The position numbers and the translations under genes were made by a program. A stretch of 64,000 bases of DNA from Dyadobacter sp. CY347 (GTDB taxonomy: Bacteria > Bacteroidota > Bacteroidia > Cytophagales > Spirosomataceae): positions 78,020 through 142,019 of the forward strand of contig NZ_JAKFFT010000005.1 in NCBI RefSeq assembly GCF_021502655.1, given 5' to 3'. The notes under the pieces were generated by a model. It ran no database searches. It saw only the letters and a program-made list of their open reading frames with translations, and was not told the origin of the DNA. Below, piece by piece: positions 44,499 through 52,664 of the stretch; position 1 is the first letter of the stretch, and each line of letters opens with the position of its first letter.

Positions 44499-46394
44499 AT
44501 GAAATTGACCAAACATATATTCATGCTCCTTGTGCTGCTAACGGCCATTAGCTGCGACAATGTGCTCGATAAGCAGCCACTGGATAAGTTGCAGGGGGAA
44601 AACCTTTTTTCCAATCCGGAAGGGGTGAAATTATACATGGCAAACCTGTACTACCAGCTGCCGGTCGAGGATTTTACCTTTTTCAGACAGGGTTTCAACT
44701 GGAACACCGGCGACCCGAACAATGGCGGATTTGCTCCGGCCATGATCACAGACGAAGCCGTGCATACGGAATTCGGCGATTTTATTGGCAACGATGATTT
44801 TCAATGGTGGGACCAGGGCTACAAACTGATCCGCGACACAAACATCCTGATCGACATTATCCCGACACTGGACGTAAGCGAGGATGAAACCAAAGCGCTT
44901 GTGGGCGAAAGTGCATTCATCCGTGCATATGCGTATTTTGCATTGGCTAAAAGATACGGTGGCGTTCCCTTAATCACGGCTGTTCAGAAATATGAGGGCG
45001 ATGTAGAAGCACTCAAAGTGCCGCGCAGCACGGAGAAAGAAACATGGGATTTTGTATTAAAAGAGTGCGATACAGCCATCGCAAACCTGGCTGATTCGTG
45101 GCCGGGCGGTGAAAGAAGGGCGACCAAATGGGTTGCTTATGCACTCAAATCCAGGGCTGCATTGCACGCTGCATCATTGGCAAAATATGGAGAAAGGGCT
45201 CCTATTTCCGGCACCGCGGTAGATCAAAAACTGGTTGGGCTGGAAAAATCAGCTGCTGCGGAATATTATAAAGCGGCCATTGAAGCTTCTGAGGCCATTA
45301 TTTCATCGGGTAAATTTGCGCTTTATAAACCTTCACCTGCTAGTCCGGAAGAAGCAGCTGAAAACTACCGCAAGCTTTTCGAAGATCCGAACATTGCGCC
45401 TACGGAAGCTATTTTTATCAAAGGTTATGCACGCCCGGGTTCAGGAACGGGACATAATTACGGCATCTGGTTCCAGCCCAACCAGACTGCAAACGGATGG
45501 CCGCACCCAGGCCGCATGAACCCTACGCTAGACCTGATCGACGCTTATGAAAGTTATACAAATCCGGGCCAAAGCGCGCCGGTGACGACAACTGTTGCGG
45601 GCAATGATGTAAGCGACTATAATGGTTTTGACCCTGCCAAAAATTACAAACGTTACGATGATCCGGCGGGAATTTATAAGGATAAAGATGCGCGTTTATG
45701 GGCAACGGCTATCCTGCCGGGAACTGCCTGGAAAGGTCAGAAGATCATCATTCAGGCCGGTTTCGTAAAACCTGACGGCAATGCGCAACTATTTGGCGGT
45801 GAGCCGATCAAGGTCGGCAGCGCGACCATTTATCCTTTCGGTGCTGCGGACAGGACACAATATTCCGGTTTTGACACCTGGGGAGGAAACAACACCCGGA
45901 CAGGCGTAAGCTTCAAGAAATTTCTGAACGAAGGCGTGAATGTTGCGCCGGGCTGGAACCAGACCGTCTCCGATTGGGCCGACTTCCGCTATGCCGAGAT
46001 CCTGCTGAATTATGCCGAAGCAATTGCTGAAAGCGGAACCGGAACGGCCGCAAAAGGCGCACAGGCATTGAACGACATTCGCCGCCGCGCGGGCCATACA
46101 AAAGACATTCCTCTGACGATTGACAACGTGGTGCGGGAAAGAAGGGTTGAGCTGGCTTTTGAAAACAAACGTTTTTGGGACCTGATCAGAAGGCGTGAAT
46201 ACCACACGCTATTCAACAACCGCGTGCGCCATGCACTCATTCCGGTGCTGGATCTGCGCGTAACGCCTGCAAAATACATTTTCATCCGCCAGAACATTGC
46301 ACGTCTGAACCCTGCGACATTCGATTACAAGAATTACTACCGCTATGTCCCGGGCATTGGTGCGAATGGACTCGTCCAGAATCCGCAGTATTAA
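44499..46394 (+). CDS. SusD/RagB-family surface glycan-binding lipoprotein
   Basis: The 631-residue lipoprotein has a lipobox (LLTAISC, Cys19), the SusD start CDNVLDKQPLDKLQGENLFSN, tetratricopeptide-like helices (GESAFIRAYAYFALAKRYGGVPLI) and the conserved C-terminal NDIRRRAGHTKDIPLT followed by VRERRVELAFENKRFWDLIRRRE. It caps the SusC channel and binds the oligosaccharide outside the cell. It starts twelve bases after the SusC stop codon, so the two are co-transcribed. Length is normal to slightly long. Confidence 0.95.
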   Translation: MKLTKHIFMLLVLLTAISCDNVLDKQPLDKLQGENLFSNPEGVKLYMANLYYQLPVEDFTFFRQGFNWNTGDPNNGGFAPAMITDEAVHTEFGDFIGNDDFQWWDQGYKLIRDTNILIDIIPTLDVSEDETKALVGESAFIRAYAYFALAKRYGGVPLITAVQKYEGDVEALKVPRSTEKETWDFVLKECDTAIANLADSWPGGERRATKWVAYALKSRAALHAASLAKYGERAPISGTAVDQKLVGLEKSAAAEYYKAAIEASEAIISSGKFALYKPSPASPEEAAENYRKLFEDPNIAPTEAIFIKGYARPGSGTGHNYGIWFQPNQTANGWPHPGRMNPTLDLIDAYESYTNPGQSAPVTTTVAGNDVSDYNGFDPAKNYKRYDDPAGIYKDKDARLWATAILPGTAWKGQKIIIQAGFVKPDGNAQLFGGEPIKVGSATIYPFGAADRTQYSGFDTWGGNNTRTGVSFKKFLNEGVNVAPGWNQTVSDWADFRYAEILLNYAEAIAESGTGTAAKGAQALNDIRRRAGHTKDIPLTIDNVVRERRVELAFENKRFWDLIRRREYHTLFNNRVRHALIPVLDLRVTPAKYIFIRQNIARLNPATFDYKNYYRYVPGIGANGLVQNPQY

Positions 46395-46456
46395 GCCATT
46401 CCCGCAATTCGTAAGCTGGCTTCTAACATTAATCTTGAACTATAATTTTAAAAATT

Positions 46457-47143
46457 GTGAAATCACAGATATACATCAGCGCGCTGGCAATGCTGCTCTT
46501 TGCGGCGGGCTGTAAAATAGACAATTACCCTGCGCCTGATGCGCAGCTTTATGGAACCTTCCTGGACGCAGAAACCAACGAGCCGGTGGAGCAGGACATT
46601 ATCCGTGGCAGCACCATTGAATACATTGAGCACGGATATACATCTCAGACAAAGCAGGTTATGATCGTCAAAAATGACGGAACATATCGCAATAACCTGA
46701 TCTTCGCCAATCAATACACCATTACGCCAGTCAGAGGCAACTTTGTCCCTACGGAGCCGCAGGAGGTAACCGTTGCTGGCGAAACCAAGCTGGATTTTAA
46801 GGTGCAGCCTTACATTCGTTTGAAAGATGCGAAAATCGAGAAGTCAGGATCGAAAGTGATCGCGACGTTCAAAATCCAGCAGACTGTGATCAACAATGTG
46901 CGGAAAATTGGTCTTTATGCGCATCCTGAGCCTTCGGTAGGAGAGCCTATGCGGACAGTTTTGTCCGAAATGGAGATCAACGGTGCAGCCGACCCCAATA
47001 AGGTTTACCAGCTGGAAATCGACATTCCATCGAATAGCAACAACCTCAAAACGGGCAACCAATATTTTTTCCGGGTAGGAGCGGTCATAGATGCCCCGGA
47101 GTCCAAGTTCAATTATGCAAAAGCCGTTCGGCTTGCTTTGTGA
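46457..47143 (+). CDS. DUF3823 lipoprotein of the SusCD locus
   Basis: The 228-residue lipoprotein (lipobox LLFAAGC) belongs to the DUF3823 family, recognised by YGTFLDAETNEPVEQDI near the N-terminus and by YRNNLIFANQYTITPVRGNFVP. These proteins are beta-sandwich domains that accompany SusCD pairs and probably sit on the cell surface to bind glycan. The start is GTG (46457), not ATG, with no good ATG nearby in frame. It follows SusD after 62 bases and is likely the third gene of the operon. Confidence 0.85.
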   Translation: MKSQIYISALAMLLFAAGCKIDNYPAPDAQLYGTFLDAETNEPVEQDIIRGSTIEYIEHGYTSQTKQVMIVKNDGTYRNNLIFANQYTITPVRGNFVPTEPQEVTVAGETKLDFKVQPYIRLKDAKIEKSGSKVIATFKIQQTVINNVRKIGLYAHPEPSVGEPMRTVLSEMEINGAADPNKVYQLEIDIPSNSNNLKTGNQYFFRVGAVIDAPESKFNYAKAVRLAL

Positions 47144-47145
47144 TG

Positions 47146-47310
47146 GAGAGATGAGAGCAGTCGGGCGTGAGAGATAAGAGGTGTCGGGCTGTGCGAGATG
47201 AGAGATGTCGGGGCTGTGCGAGATGGGAGCTGTGGGGCTGTGTGAGATGGGAGCTGTGGGGCTGTGTGAGATGATAGCTATGGGTCTGCTGTGCGAGAAG
47301 AGACCCGTGA
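47146..47310. repeat. Imperfect 24-base tandem repeat
   Basis: Four clear copies of the unit CTGTGYGAGATGRGAGCTGTGGGG start at 47189, 47214, 47238 and 47262, with more degenerate copies on each side. The period is 24-25 bases. No supported gene lies here; a reading frame across it has only repetitive His/Ser/Leu/Gln residues. Confidence 0.8.
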
Positions 47311-47321
47311 GTCTGTGGTGT

Positions 47322-47747
47322 CCCTGGGTTAAAATCCAGGGTTAGGGTGTCTTTCGAGCCTGACGGCTCTTTTGGGGAGAAACCTGCTTGGGCAGACAAG
47401 AGCCGTCAGGCTCGACCATTTTCTTGCGATGGATTTCAATCCATCGAATGCAGTGGTGATCTTTTAAGCCCTGGATTAAAATCCAGGATTAGGGTGTCTT
47501 TCGAGCCTGATGGCTCTTTTGGGGAGAAACCTTCATTGAGCAGAAAAGAGCCGTCAGGCTCGACCATTTTCTTGCGATGGATTTCAATCCATCGAATGCA
47601 GTGGTGATTTTTTTAAGCCCTGGATTAAAATCCAGGGTTAGGGTGTCTTTCGAGCCTGACGGCTCTTTTAGGGAGAAAGTTGCTTTGAGCAGAAAAGAGC
47701 CATCAGGCTCGACCATTTTCTTGCGATGGATTTCAATCCATCTACTC
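47322..47747. repeat. Three tandem copies of a 147-149-base multi-palindrome element
   Basis: Copies start at 47322, 47469 and 47618. Each has an 8-2-8 hairpin CCTGGATTAAAATCCAGG (copy 1 has G for A), then a 20-base inverted repeat whose arms begin TCGAGCCTGACGGCTC and enclose about 30 variable bases, then an 8-2-8 hairpin GATGGATTTCAATCCATC. The third copy loses homology after this hairpin. Copies differ by a few bases and by the spacer. This gene-free region fills the space between the DUF3823 and the GH71/99-like gene. Confidence 0.9.
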
Positions 47748-47800
47748 GATGATATTTCAATTCATTAAATGATAAGATTTTTAAAACTAAACCTTTAACC

Positions 47801-49111
47801 ATGAAGTTTTTTTCATTCCTAATACTCTTGCCTTTTCTTTCATTCAGCTGTCATGGCTCGGATGATGTTAAACAACCTGTTGATCCTAAACCAATTGAAG
47901 AAGTAAAGTATGATGAAACTGGTGTTCTTTTCAAGAGCTACAAAGGGCTGGTAATGGCCGGTTATCAGGGCTGGTTTACTGCCGAAGGGGATGGTGCCGG
48001 CCGCGGCTGGCATCATTACCAAAAGGGCGGCAAATTCGAGCCGGGTTCCACTTCCATCGACTTCTGGCCGGATGTAACCGATTATCCGAAAACTTACAAA
48101 ACGTCTTTTAAATACAAAAACGGCGAAGCAGCGCCCATTTACAGCCCGTATGACGAAGAAAGTGTCGATCTGCATTTCAAATGGATGAAAGAGCATGGCA
48201 TTGACGGCGTTTATATGCAGCGCTTCGTGTCGGAAGTGAAAGGTGAAAGCGGCAAAAAACATTTTAACAAAGTGCTGGCCAATGCATTGAAAGCATCTAA
48301 AAAATATGGCCGGGCAATTAGCGTCATGTACGATCTGAGTGGCTCGACGTCAGCAGATATGGACTTTATTGCCAAAGATTGGGAGGAGCTGCAAAGCACA
48401 TTTAAGCTTTTTGATAACAAAGAAAATCCCCAATATCTGCGCCATAACGGTCGCCCATTGCTGGCGATCTGGGGTGTGGGATTTAATGATGGGCGTAAAT
48501 ACACGATATCGGACATTCAAAAACTCGTTGAAAAAGTAAAAGGGCCGACCAAAAAGGCCTCTATAATGCTGGGCGTTCCCTACTATTGGAGAAGTCTGGG
48601 GAAGGATACGGAAAACTCCACATTACTGCATACGGTTGTTAAAAGTGCCGACGTGGTAATGCCCTGGGCGGTTGGGCGCTATAATGCGTCCACGTATACG
48701 GGCGTTGCGGGGCCTAACTTACCTGCCGACATTGCCTGGTGCAAGGCCAACAATGTGGATTACGCGCCGTTGGTTTTTCCGGGTTTCAGCTGGGGTAATT
48801 TAAAGAATGACAAATCGCTCTATAATGAGATCCCCCGCGGAAAAGGGGACTTTTTATGGCAGCAGATTGCTGGCGCCAAGCTTTCTGGGGCAGAAGCTCT
48901 GTATGTAGCCATGTTTGATGAGGTCGACGAAGGCACGGCGATTTTTAAATGCAAACGTGAAGGTGAATTGCCGGAAAACGCAGACGGAAAATTCGTCGGG
49001 ATAGAGGCCGATCTGAAAACGGATCACTATCTATGGCTGACTGGGCAAGGTGCAAAATGGTTTCACGGTGAAGCGGGATTCAGCGCCAAAAAACCTGAAC
49101 GACCGAACTAA
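47801..49111 (+). CDS. GH71/99-like glycoside hydrolase lipoprotein
   Basis: The 436-residue lipoprotein (lipobox FLSFSC, Cys17) has the TIM-barrel segments of the glycoside hydrolase family 71/99-like group. KGLVMAGYQGWFTAEGDGAGRGWHHY lies at residues 49-74, DLHFKWMKEHGIDGVYMQRFV near 124-144, LLAIWGVGFND, PGFSWGNL, and VAMFDEVDEGTAIFK with conserved acidic residues near the catalytic site. Family 99 contains endo-alpha-mannosidases and family 71 alpha-1,3-glucanases; which applies here is not decidable by eye. It lies in the SusCD locus after the repeat array and is likely the locus enzyme. Confidence 0.82.
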   Translation: MKFFSFLILLPFLSFSCHGSDDVKQPVDPKPIEEVKYDETGVLFKSYKGLVMAGYQGWFTAEGDGAGRGWHHYQKGGKFEPGSTSIDFWPDVTDYPKTYKTSFKYKNGEAAPIYSPYDEESVDLHFKWMKEHGIDGVYMQRFVSEVKGESGKKHFNKVLANALKASKKYGRAISVMYDLSGSTSADMDFIAKDWEELQSTFKLFDNKENPQYLRHNGRPLLAIWGVGFNDGRKYTISDIQKLVEKVKGPTKKASIMLGVPYYWRSLGKDTENSTLLHTVVKSADVVMPWAVGRYNASTYTGVAGPNLPADIAWCKANNVDYAPLVFPGFSWGNLKNDKSLYNEIPRGKGDFLWQQIAGAKLSGAEALYVAMFDEVDEGTAIFKCKREGELPENADGKFVGIEADLKTDHYLWLTGQGAKWFHGEAGFSAKKPERPN

Positions 49112-49128
49112 ACCTTCGAAATGGTCGG

Positions 49129-51708
49129 TCAGGAATGTAAAACTTCCGGCATGTCCTTTTGAAATTCTTCGCCGTAGATCCGGCTGTATTCCCTGGCGAA
49201 ATTCTCAAAAGTCGTTTTTGCCAGGGAATGCTTGCCTAAAAGCGCCAGGGCCTTGCATTTAATGGTCATCGCTTCTTCATTAACCGGGTCAAAATAAAAG
49301 ATGTAGTTGGCGACTTTGATCATAAATTCCGGGTCATCGGTGATTTTAACCGAAGTAGCATACCGCAAATATGCATCGACGATTTCGTTGGAAATCTCCG
49401 ATTTGAAGCTGTCCAGCCATTCGTATTCCAGGTCGGCCAGGAACGTGCCGCGCTTGCTGATCTGCGATAGGTCCACAATGTCCTGCCTGGAAAGCACGCG
49501 TTTATCCGAAACCAGCTTCAAATACTCGGCATAGTCGACATGAATTTGCTGATAATCAATGCTCACGCGCCAGTAACCGCTTTCTTTCGAAATGTGGCAC
49601 CATTTAAGTTTGTCCAGAATCCCTTTCAATTTCGCAATATTAACAGCCCGGTTATTCCGCGCACTTTCCGATGACTTGTCAGACCAAAGCAATTCCTTCA
49701 ATTTTTCGGAGCTGATCCCTTCACGCCGCACCGAATGCAAGAGGATCACTAAAAACAGTTCTTTAAGCAAAGGCGTAAACAACCTCGTGATCTCCGTCCC
49801 CTGGTCATCAAATAATTGCAGATTTCCAAAAAGCATAATGCTGCTGTGCAGCGGGATGATCCTGGCTTCTATGCTTTTTTCCTGAACCTCAATAACCGGA
49901 GCCGGTGGAATGATGGCTTCCGTCACCGGATGTTTCTCAGCAGCGACAGGAATGGTTGCTGGAACTACATCGAGCGGTCTGCGCCTTTTGTAAAAATAAA
50001 ACACTGCAACGACCGCAATCGCAGCACCAATGATCCAAAACACATTTCCGGACTTAGCAGAAGCCTGTACAAGCGTTGGAACCGTCGCTAAGGGCGGCGA
50101 GAAAAGGGAATAGATCGAAACTTTGGTCTGGTTCTTATCCGTATGGAACAATGTTACTGCGACAAAACGGCCGGTTGATTCATCGAAGAAAAGGTCTGCA
50201 AAGGATTCCGTGTCAATGAATTCAAAAGGAATCTTGGAGCCGACGGGCATATATTCCGGCTTGGAGAGCGAGCCGGTTATGAGCTGCAATTCGGAGTTGA
50301 ATTTGTCTTTTGGAAATATGAGCGCATAATAGGAATTTTCCTTTTCCCGGACAATCATGGAGTTGGCAAACACAAAATCTTCCTGCGGAGCTTTCAGGTC
50401 GTATATTTTCTTGAAGGTACCCGTTTTCGTATTGAAATAAATAAGGTCATACCAGTTTCTCGGGTTCAGGATTTGCCTGCCCGTAATGCTGCCATAACCG
50501 CCCATCATGTACGCTCCGCCTGTTGCCTCACCTGCGGCTGCCAGATATCTGGGTGAGAAAACGCTGTCCTGCTGGCTGGTCTGCGACCATTGACCGGTTG
50601 CGGGCTGATATTTCTGGATGATGTTTTTGTATTCAAGATGGCCGTAACCGCCCAGTATATAAATCGTTGAGTCTGTTTTGGAATAAAACTTATTGGCATG
50701 CAGGAAATGTGTTTTCAATTCCGGCTTAACATTGTTTTTGTCCCATTTGCCACTGATCGTGTCGAAACTGGCAACCTGTTTTTCATTGATAAAAAGATTA
50801 TAGATCCGGTTTTTTGACTTTTCATAAAACACCTGATTGTCCATCAAAAGCGACTGGCTCTGATATGGCATGTGCTTAACCCGGTTATTCGAAATGCGGT
50901 ATGACGTCAATGTGTCCGTGCCCACAACATAAACGATCCCCGTTGCTTGATCGCAAGTGACTCGGGCAGGGCCTTGGACAAGAAATGTTTGCAATGGCTG
51001 CCATTCGTAATGCATTTTCTTGATCCAGAGTGGGTTGGAGACCAGTCCGTCCGTGTTTTTCTCGGCGCCGATCGCTCTTGTGCCGCTCATTTCATCGAGG
51101 TTCCAGCGATATTTTTCTTTGCCATTCTCGGTAATAGCCACATTCCGGACCTTCATCGGCGGAACGTCTGTTGTGTTAAAGTTTTTGTATTTGTTAGCCC
51201 CGAAAAGAATCTTGTAACAGCCGTTTTTCTCCAATCCAACCGCCTGCTTGAATTGCTGCGATCCGCTGAAAACCGTAAGCGTGCCTGCACTTTTATCAAA
51301 TACCAGCCTTATTTTATTCCAATGCTGGTATAGATCATTTTCGCTGATGTCAAAGGCGATCTTAGAAAATTTATCGCCGATAACGACTTTGAACCGGTCT
51401 TTATTGAGAGAAGAATTATCATAAAGAATGTCAATGTTTTTCTGGTCGTTTTCGATGAGGCGGACGATGTAGCCGAAATAGTTCTTTTTGTGTTTGAGAA
51501 AAGAAACTTCAAAGGAAAGCTCGAAATTCTTATCAAAACACAACGTCCCGTCCGGTGAGAGATCCAGGCCGGTCCTTTTATCCTGCACCGATTCAAAACT
51601 TTCAAAACCAAGCCCGTACGACTGGGCAGGGCACAAATTGATCATCCCGTAAAAAAACTGGACTGCAAGCAGGATGAAAACGACTCTTAAACATTTACAC
51701 ATATTCAA
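49129..51708 (-). CDS. Membrane-spanning Kelch-type sensor fused to a SARP-like transcription activator
   Basis: The 859-residue protein starts with a signal or anchor segment (residues 7-28). It then has a concanavalin/laminin-G-like domain (about 30-220) and a propeller of Kelch-like repeats (about 240-540; TIYILGGYGHLEYKN, GGAYMMGGYGSITG). A membrane helix lies near residues 554-573 (FWIIGAAIAVVAVFYFY). The cytoplasmic part is a winged helix of the OmpR/SARP type (about 622-700, LFTPLLKELFLVILLHSV) and an alpha-helical BTAD/TPR-like region (about 720-859, EEAMTIKCKALALLGKHSLAKTTF). It looks like a one-component, ToxR-like regulator sensing outside the membrane. It is convergent with the GH71/99-like gene, so it may control the glycan locus. 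Confidence 0.82.
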   Translation of the reverse strand: MNMCKCLRVVFILLAVQFFYGMINLCPAQSYGLGFESFESVQDKRTGLDLSPDGTLCFDKNFELSFEVSFLKHKKNYFGYIVRLIENDQKNIDILYDNSSLNKDRFKVVIGDKFSKIAFDISENDLYQHWNKIRLVFDKSAGTLTVFSGSQQFKQAVGLEKNGCYKILFGANKYKNFNTTDVPPMKVRNVAITENGKEKYRWNLDEMSGTRAIGAEKNTDGLVSNPLWIKKMHYEWQPLQTFLVQGPARVTCDQATGIVYVVGTDTLTSYRISNNRVKHMPYQSQSLLMDNQVFYEKSKNRIYNLFINEKQVASFDTISGKWDKNNVKPELKTHFLHANKFYSKTDSTIYILGGYGHLEYKNIIQKYQPATGQWSQTSQQDSVFSPRYLAAAGEATGGAYMMGGYGSITGRQILNPRNWYDLIYFNTKTGTFKKIYDLKAPQEDFVFANSMIVREKENSYYALIFPKDKFNSELQLITGSLSKPEYMPVGSKIPFEFIDTESFADLFFDESTGRFVAVTLFHTDKNQTKVSIYSLFSPPLATVPTLVQASAKSGNVFWIIGAAIAVVAVFYFYKRRRPLDVVPATIPVAAEKHPVTEAIIPPAPVIEVQEKSIEARIIPLHSSIMLFGNLQLFDDQGTEITRLFTPLLKELFLVILLHSVRREGISSEKLKELLWSDKSSESARNNRAVNIAKLKGILDKLKWCHISKESGYWRVSIDYQQIHVDYAEYLKLVSDKRVLSRQDIVDLSQISKRGTFLADLEYEWLDSFKSEISNEIVDAYLRYATSVKITDDPEFMIKVANYIFYFDPVNEEAMTIKCKALALLGKHSLAKTTFENFAREYSRIYGEEFQKDMPEVLHS

Positions 51709-51834
51709 ACGACCACGATCTGGCAGGGTACTAATATTGGCTTAATAAGTAAATATTAAGATTTTTTTGTCTCTATTTTACTTTGCGCGACATTTATTTG
51801 TTTCACCAACAATCCAGCCGGGTTCGCCGGAACC

Positions 51835-51864
51835 AAAAAAGGCACCGGAGAAGATCCCGATGCC
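51835..51864 (-). terminator. Terminator of the LolA-like gene
   Basis: On the minus strand a GGCATCG / CGGTGCC stem (one G-U pair) with a 9-base loop is followed by six T. It lies 24 bases behind the stop codon at 51888. Confidence 0.7.
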
Positions 51865-51887
51865 TTAGCATGCTAAAACTTAAAGTT

Positions 51888-52604
51888 CTATTTAACAGGT
51901 TTTTTGAAAACAGCCGCGTCCACAGGTGTATTTACAGATACTTTGCTGGTAATGAACGACATGGTGCCCATTTGCGCATTGGTAATGTCCATCGTGTTAG
52001 GAAATTTAACGCCTTCCACTTCCTTATAATCGGAAAGCTCGATTTCGCCGCTCTGGCCGTTCATGTCCACTTTAACTTTGCTCACCAGAAACGTTTCTGC
52101 GTCCAGATATTCATCCATGGATGTGCCTTCTTTTGAGGTCACTTTCAAATGATAGACATCTTTTTTGTCCATTTTTTCTTTGCCGACAAGCTCCACTTTG
52201 TTGCCCTTCTCCTTATAATTTACAAGTCCGCCAAAGGGATCCAGCGATGCAATTTGTTGTTTCAACTGGTCGGCAGGCATGTCCTCTGGCTCGCCGGTCC
52301 CGCCCATTTGTGCCGGACGGATCATCCAGCCTTTGGAATCGTCCACCACCTGCACCATGGAGTTACCCATAATGGTCGATTCATTGCGAAGTGACTTGCC
52401 CACCACAAGGATCGTTTTTGTAGGAATTTCCATTCCCTGTACAGCCAGCGAACGTTCTGTGATTACAGTGTTGACAGCCTTAATTTTATCCATGCCGCCG
52501 AGGGCAGCCACATGCTTATCCACGATTTCATCAACAGTTTGTGCAAAGGAGCCTGCCGAGATCAATGCCGCTGCAACAGCGACGAACAATTTGGTCGTTT
52601 TCAT
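51888..52604 (-). CDS. LolA-like outer-membrane lipoprotein-sorting protein
   Basis: The 238-residue protein has a Sec signal (residues 1-21, GSFAQ) and one beta-rich domain of the LolA/outer-membrane lipoprotein-sorting type, as indicated by VDEIVDKHVAALGGMDKIKAVNTVITE and by the EYLDAETFLVSKVKVDM and YKEVEGVKFPNTMDIT stretches. Such Bacteroidota proteins are often encoded with receptors and may carry lipids or act as chaperones. The sequence shows no N-terminal lipid-attachment cysteine. It lies 60 bases downstream of the outer-membrane barrel gene on the same strand, so the two are probably expressed together. Confidence 0.8.
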   Translation of the reverse strand: MKTTKLFVAVAAALISAGSFAQTVDEIVDKHVAALGGMDKIKAVNTVITERSLAVQGMEIPTKTILVVGKSLRNESTIMGNSMVQVVDDSKGWMIRPAQMGGTGEPEDMPADQLKQQIASLDPFGGLVNYKEKGNKVELVGKEKMDKKDVYHLKVTSKEGTSMDEYLDAETFLVSKVKVDMNGQSGEIELSDYKEVEGVKFPNTMDITNAQMGTMSFITSKVSVNTPVDAAVFKKPVK

Positions 52605-52664
52605 ACGTAGGTTTATTTGGAGTAAGTAGTTTGTTATTTTCTTAAAGCATTGATAGTGAAATTA

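Noticed and set aside
47109..47399. Open frame across the 24-base tandem repeat
   Set aside because: The frame is open only because the repeat length is a multiple of three; it is low complexity, antisense, and lacks a promoter or homology.
47322..47747. Regularly repeated units that could suggest a CRISPR array
   Set aside because: The units are about 148 bases with large internal palindromes and nearly identical content; there are no short unique spacers and no cas genes nearby.
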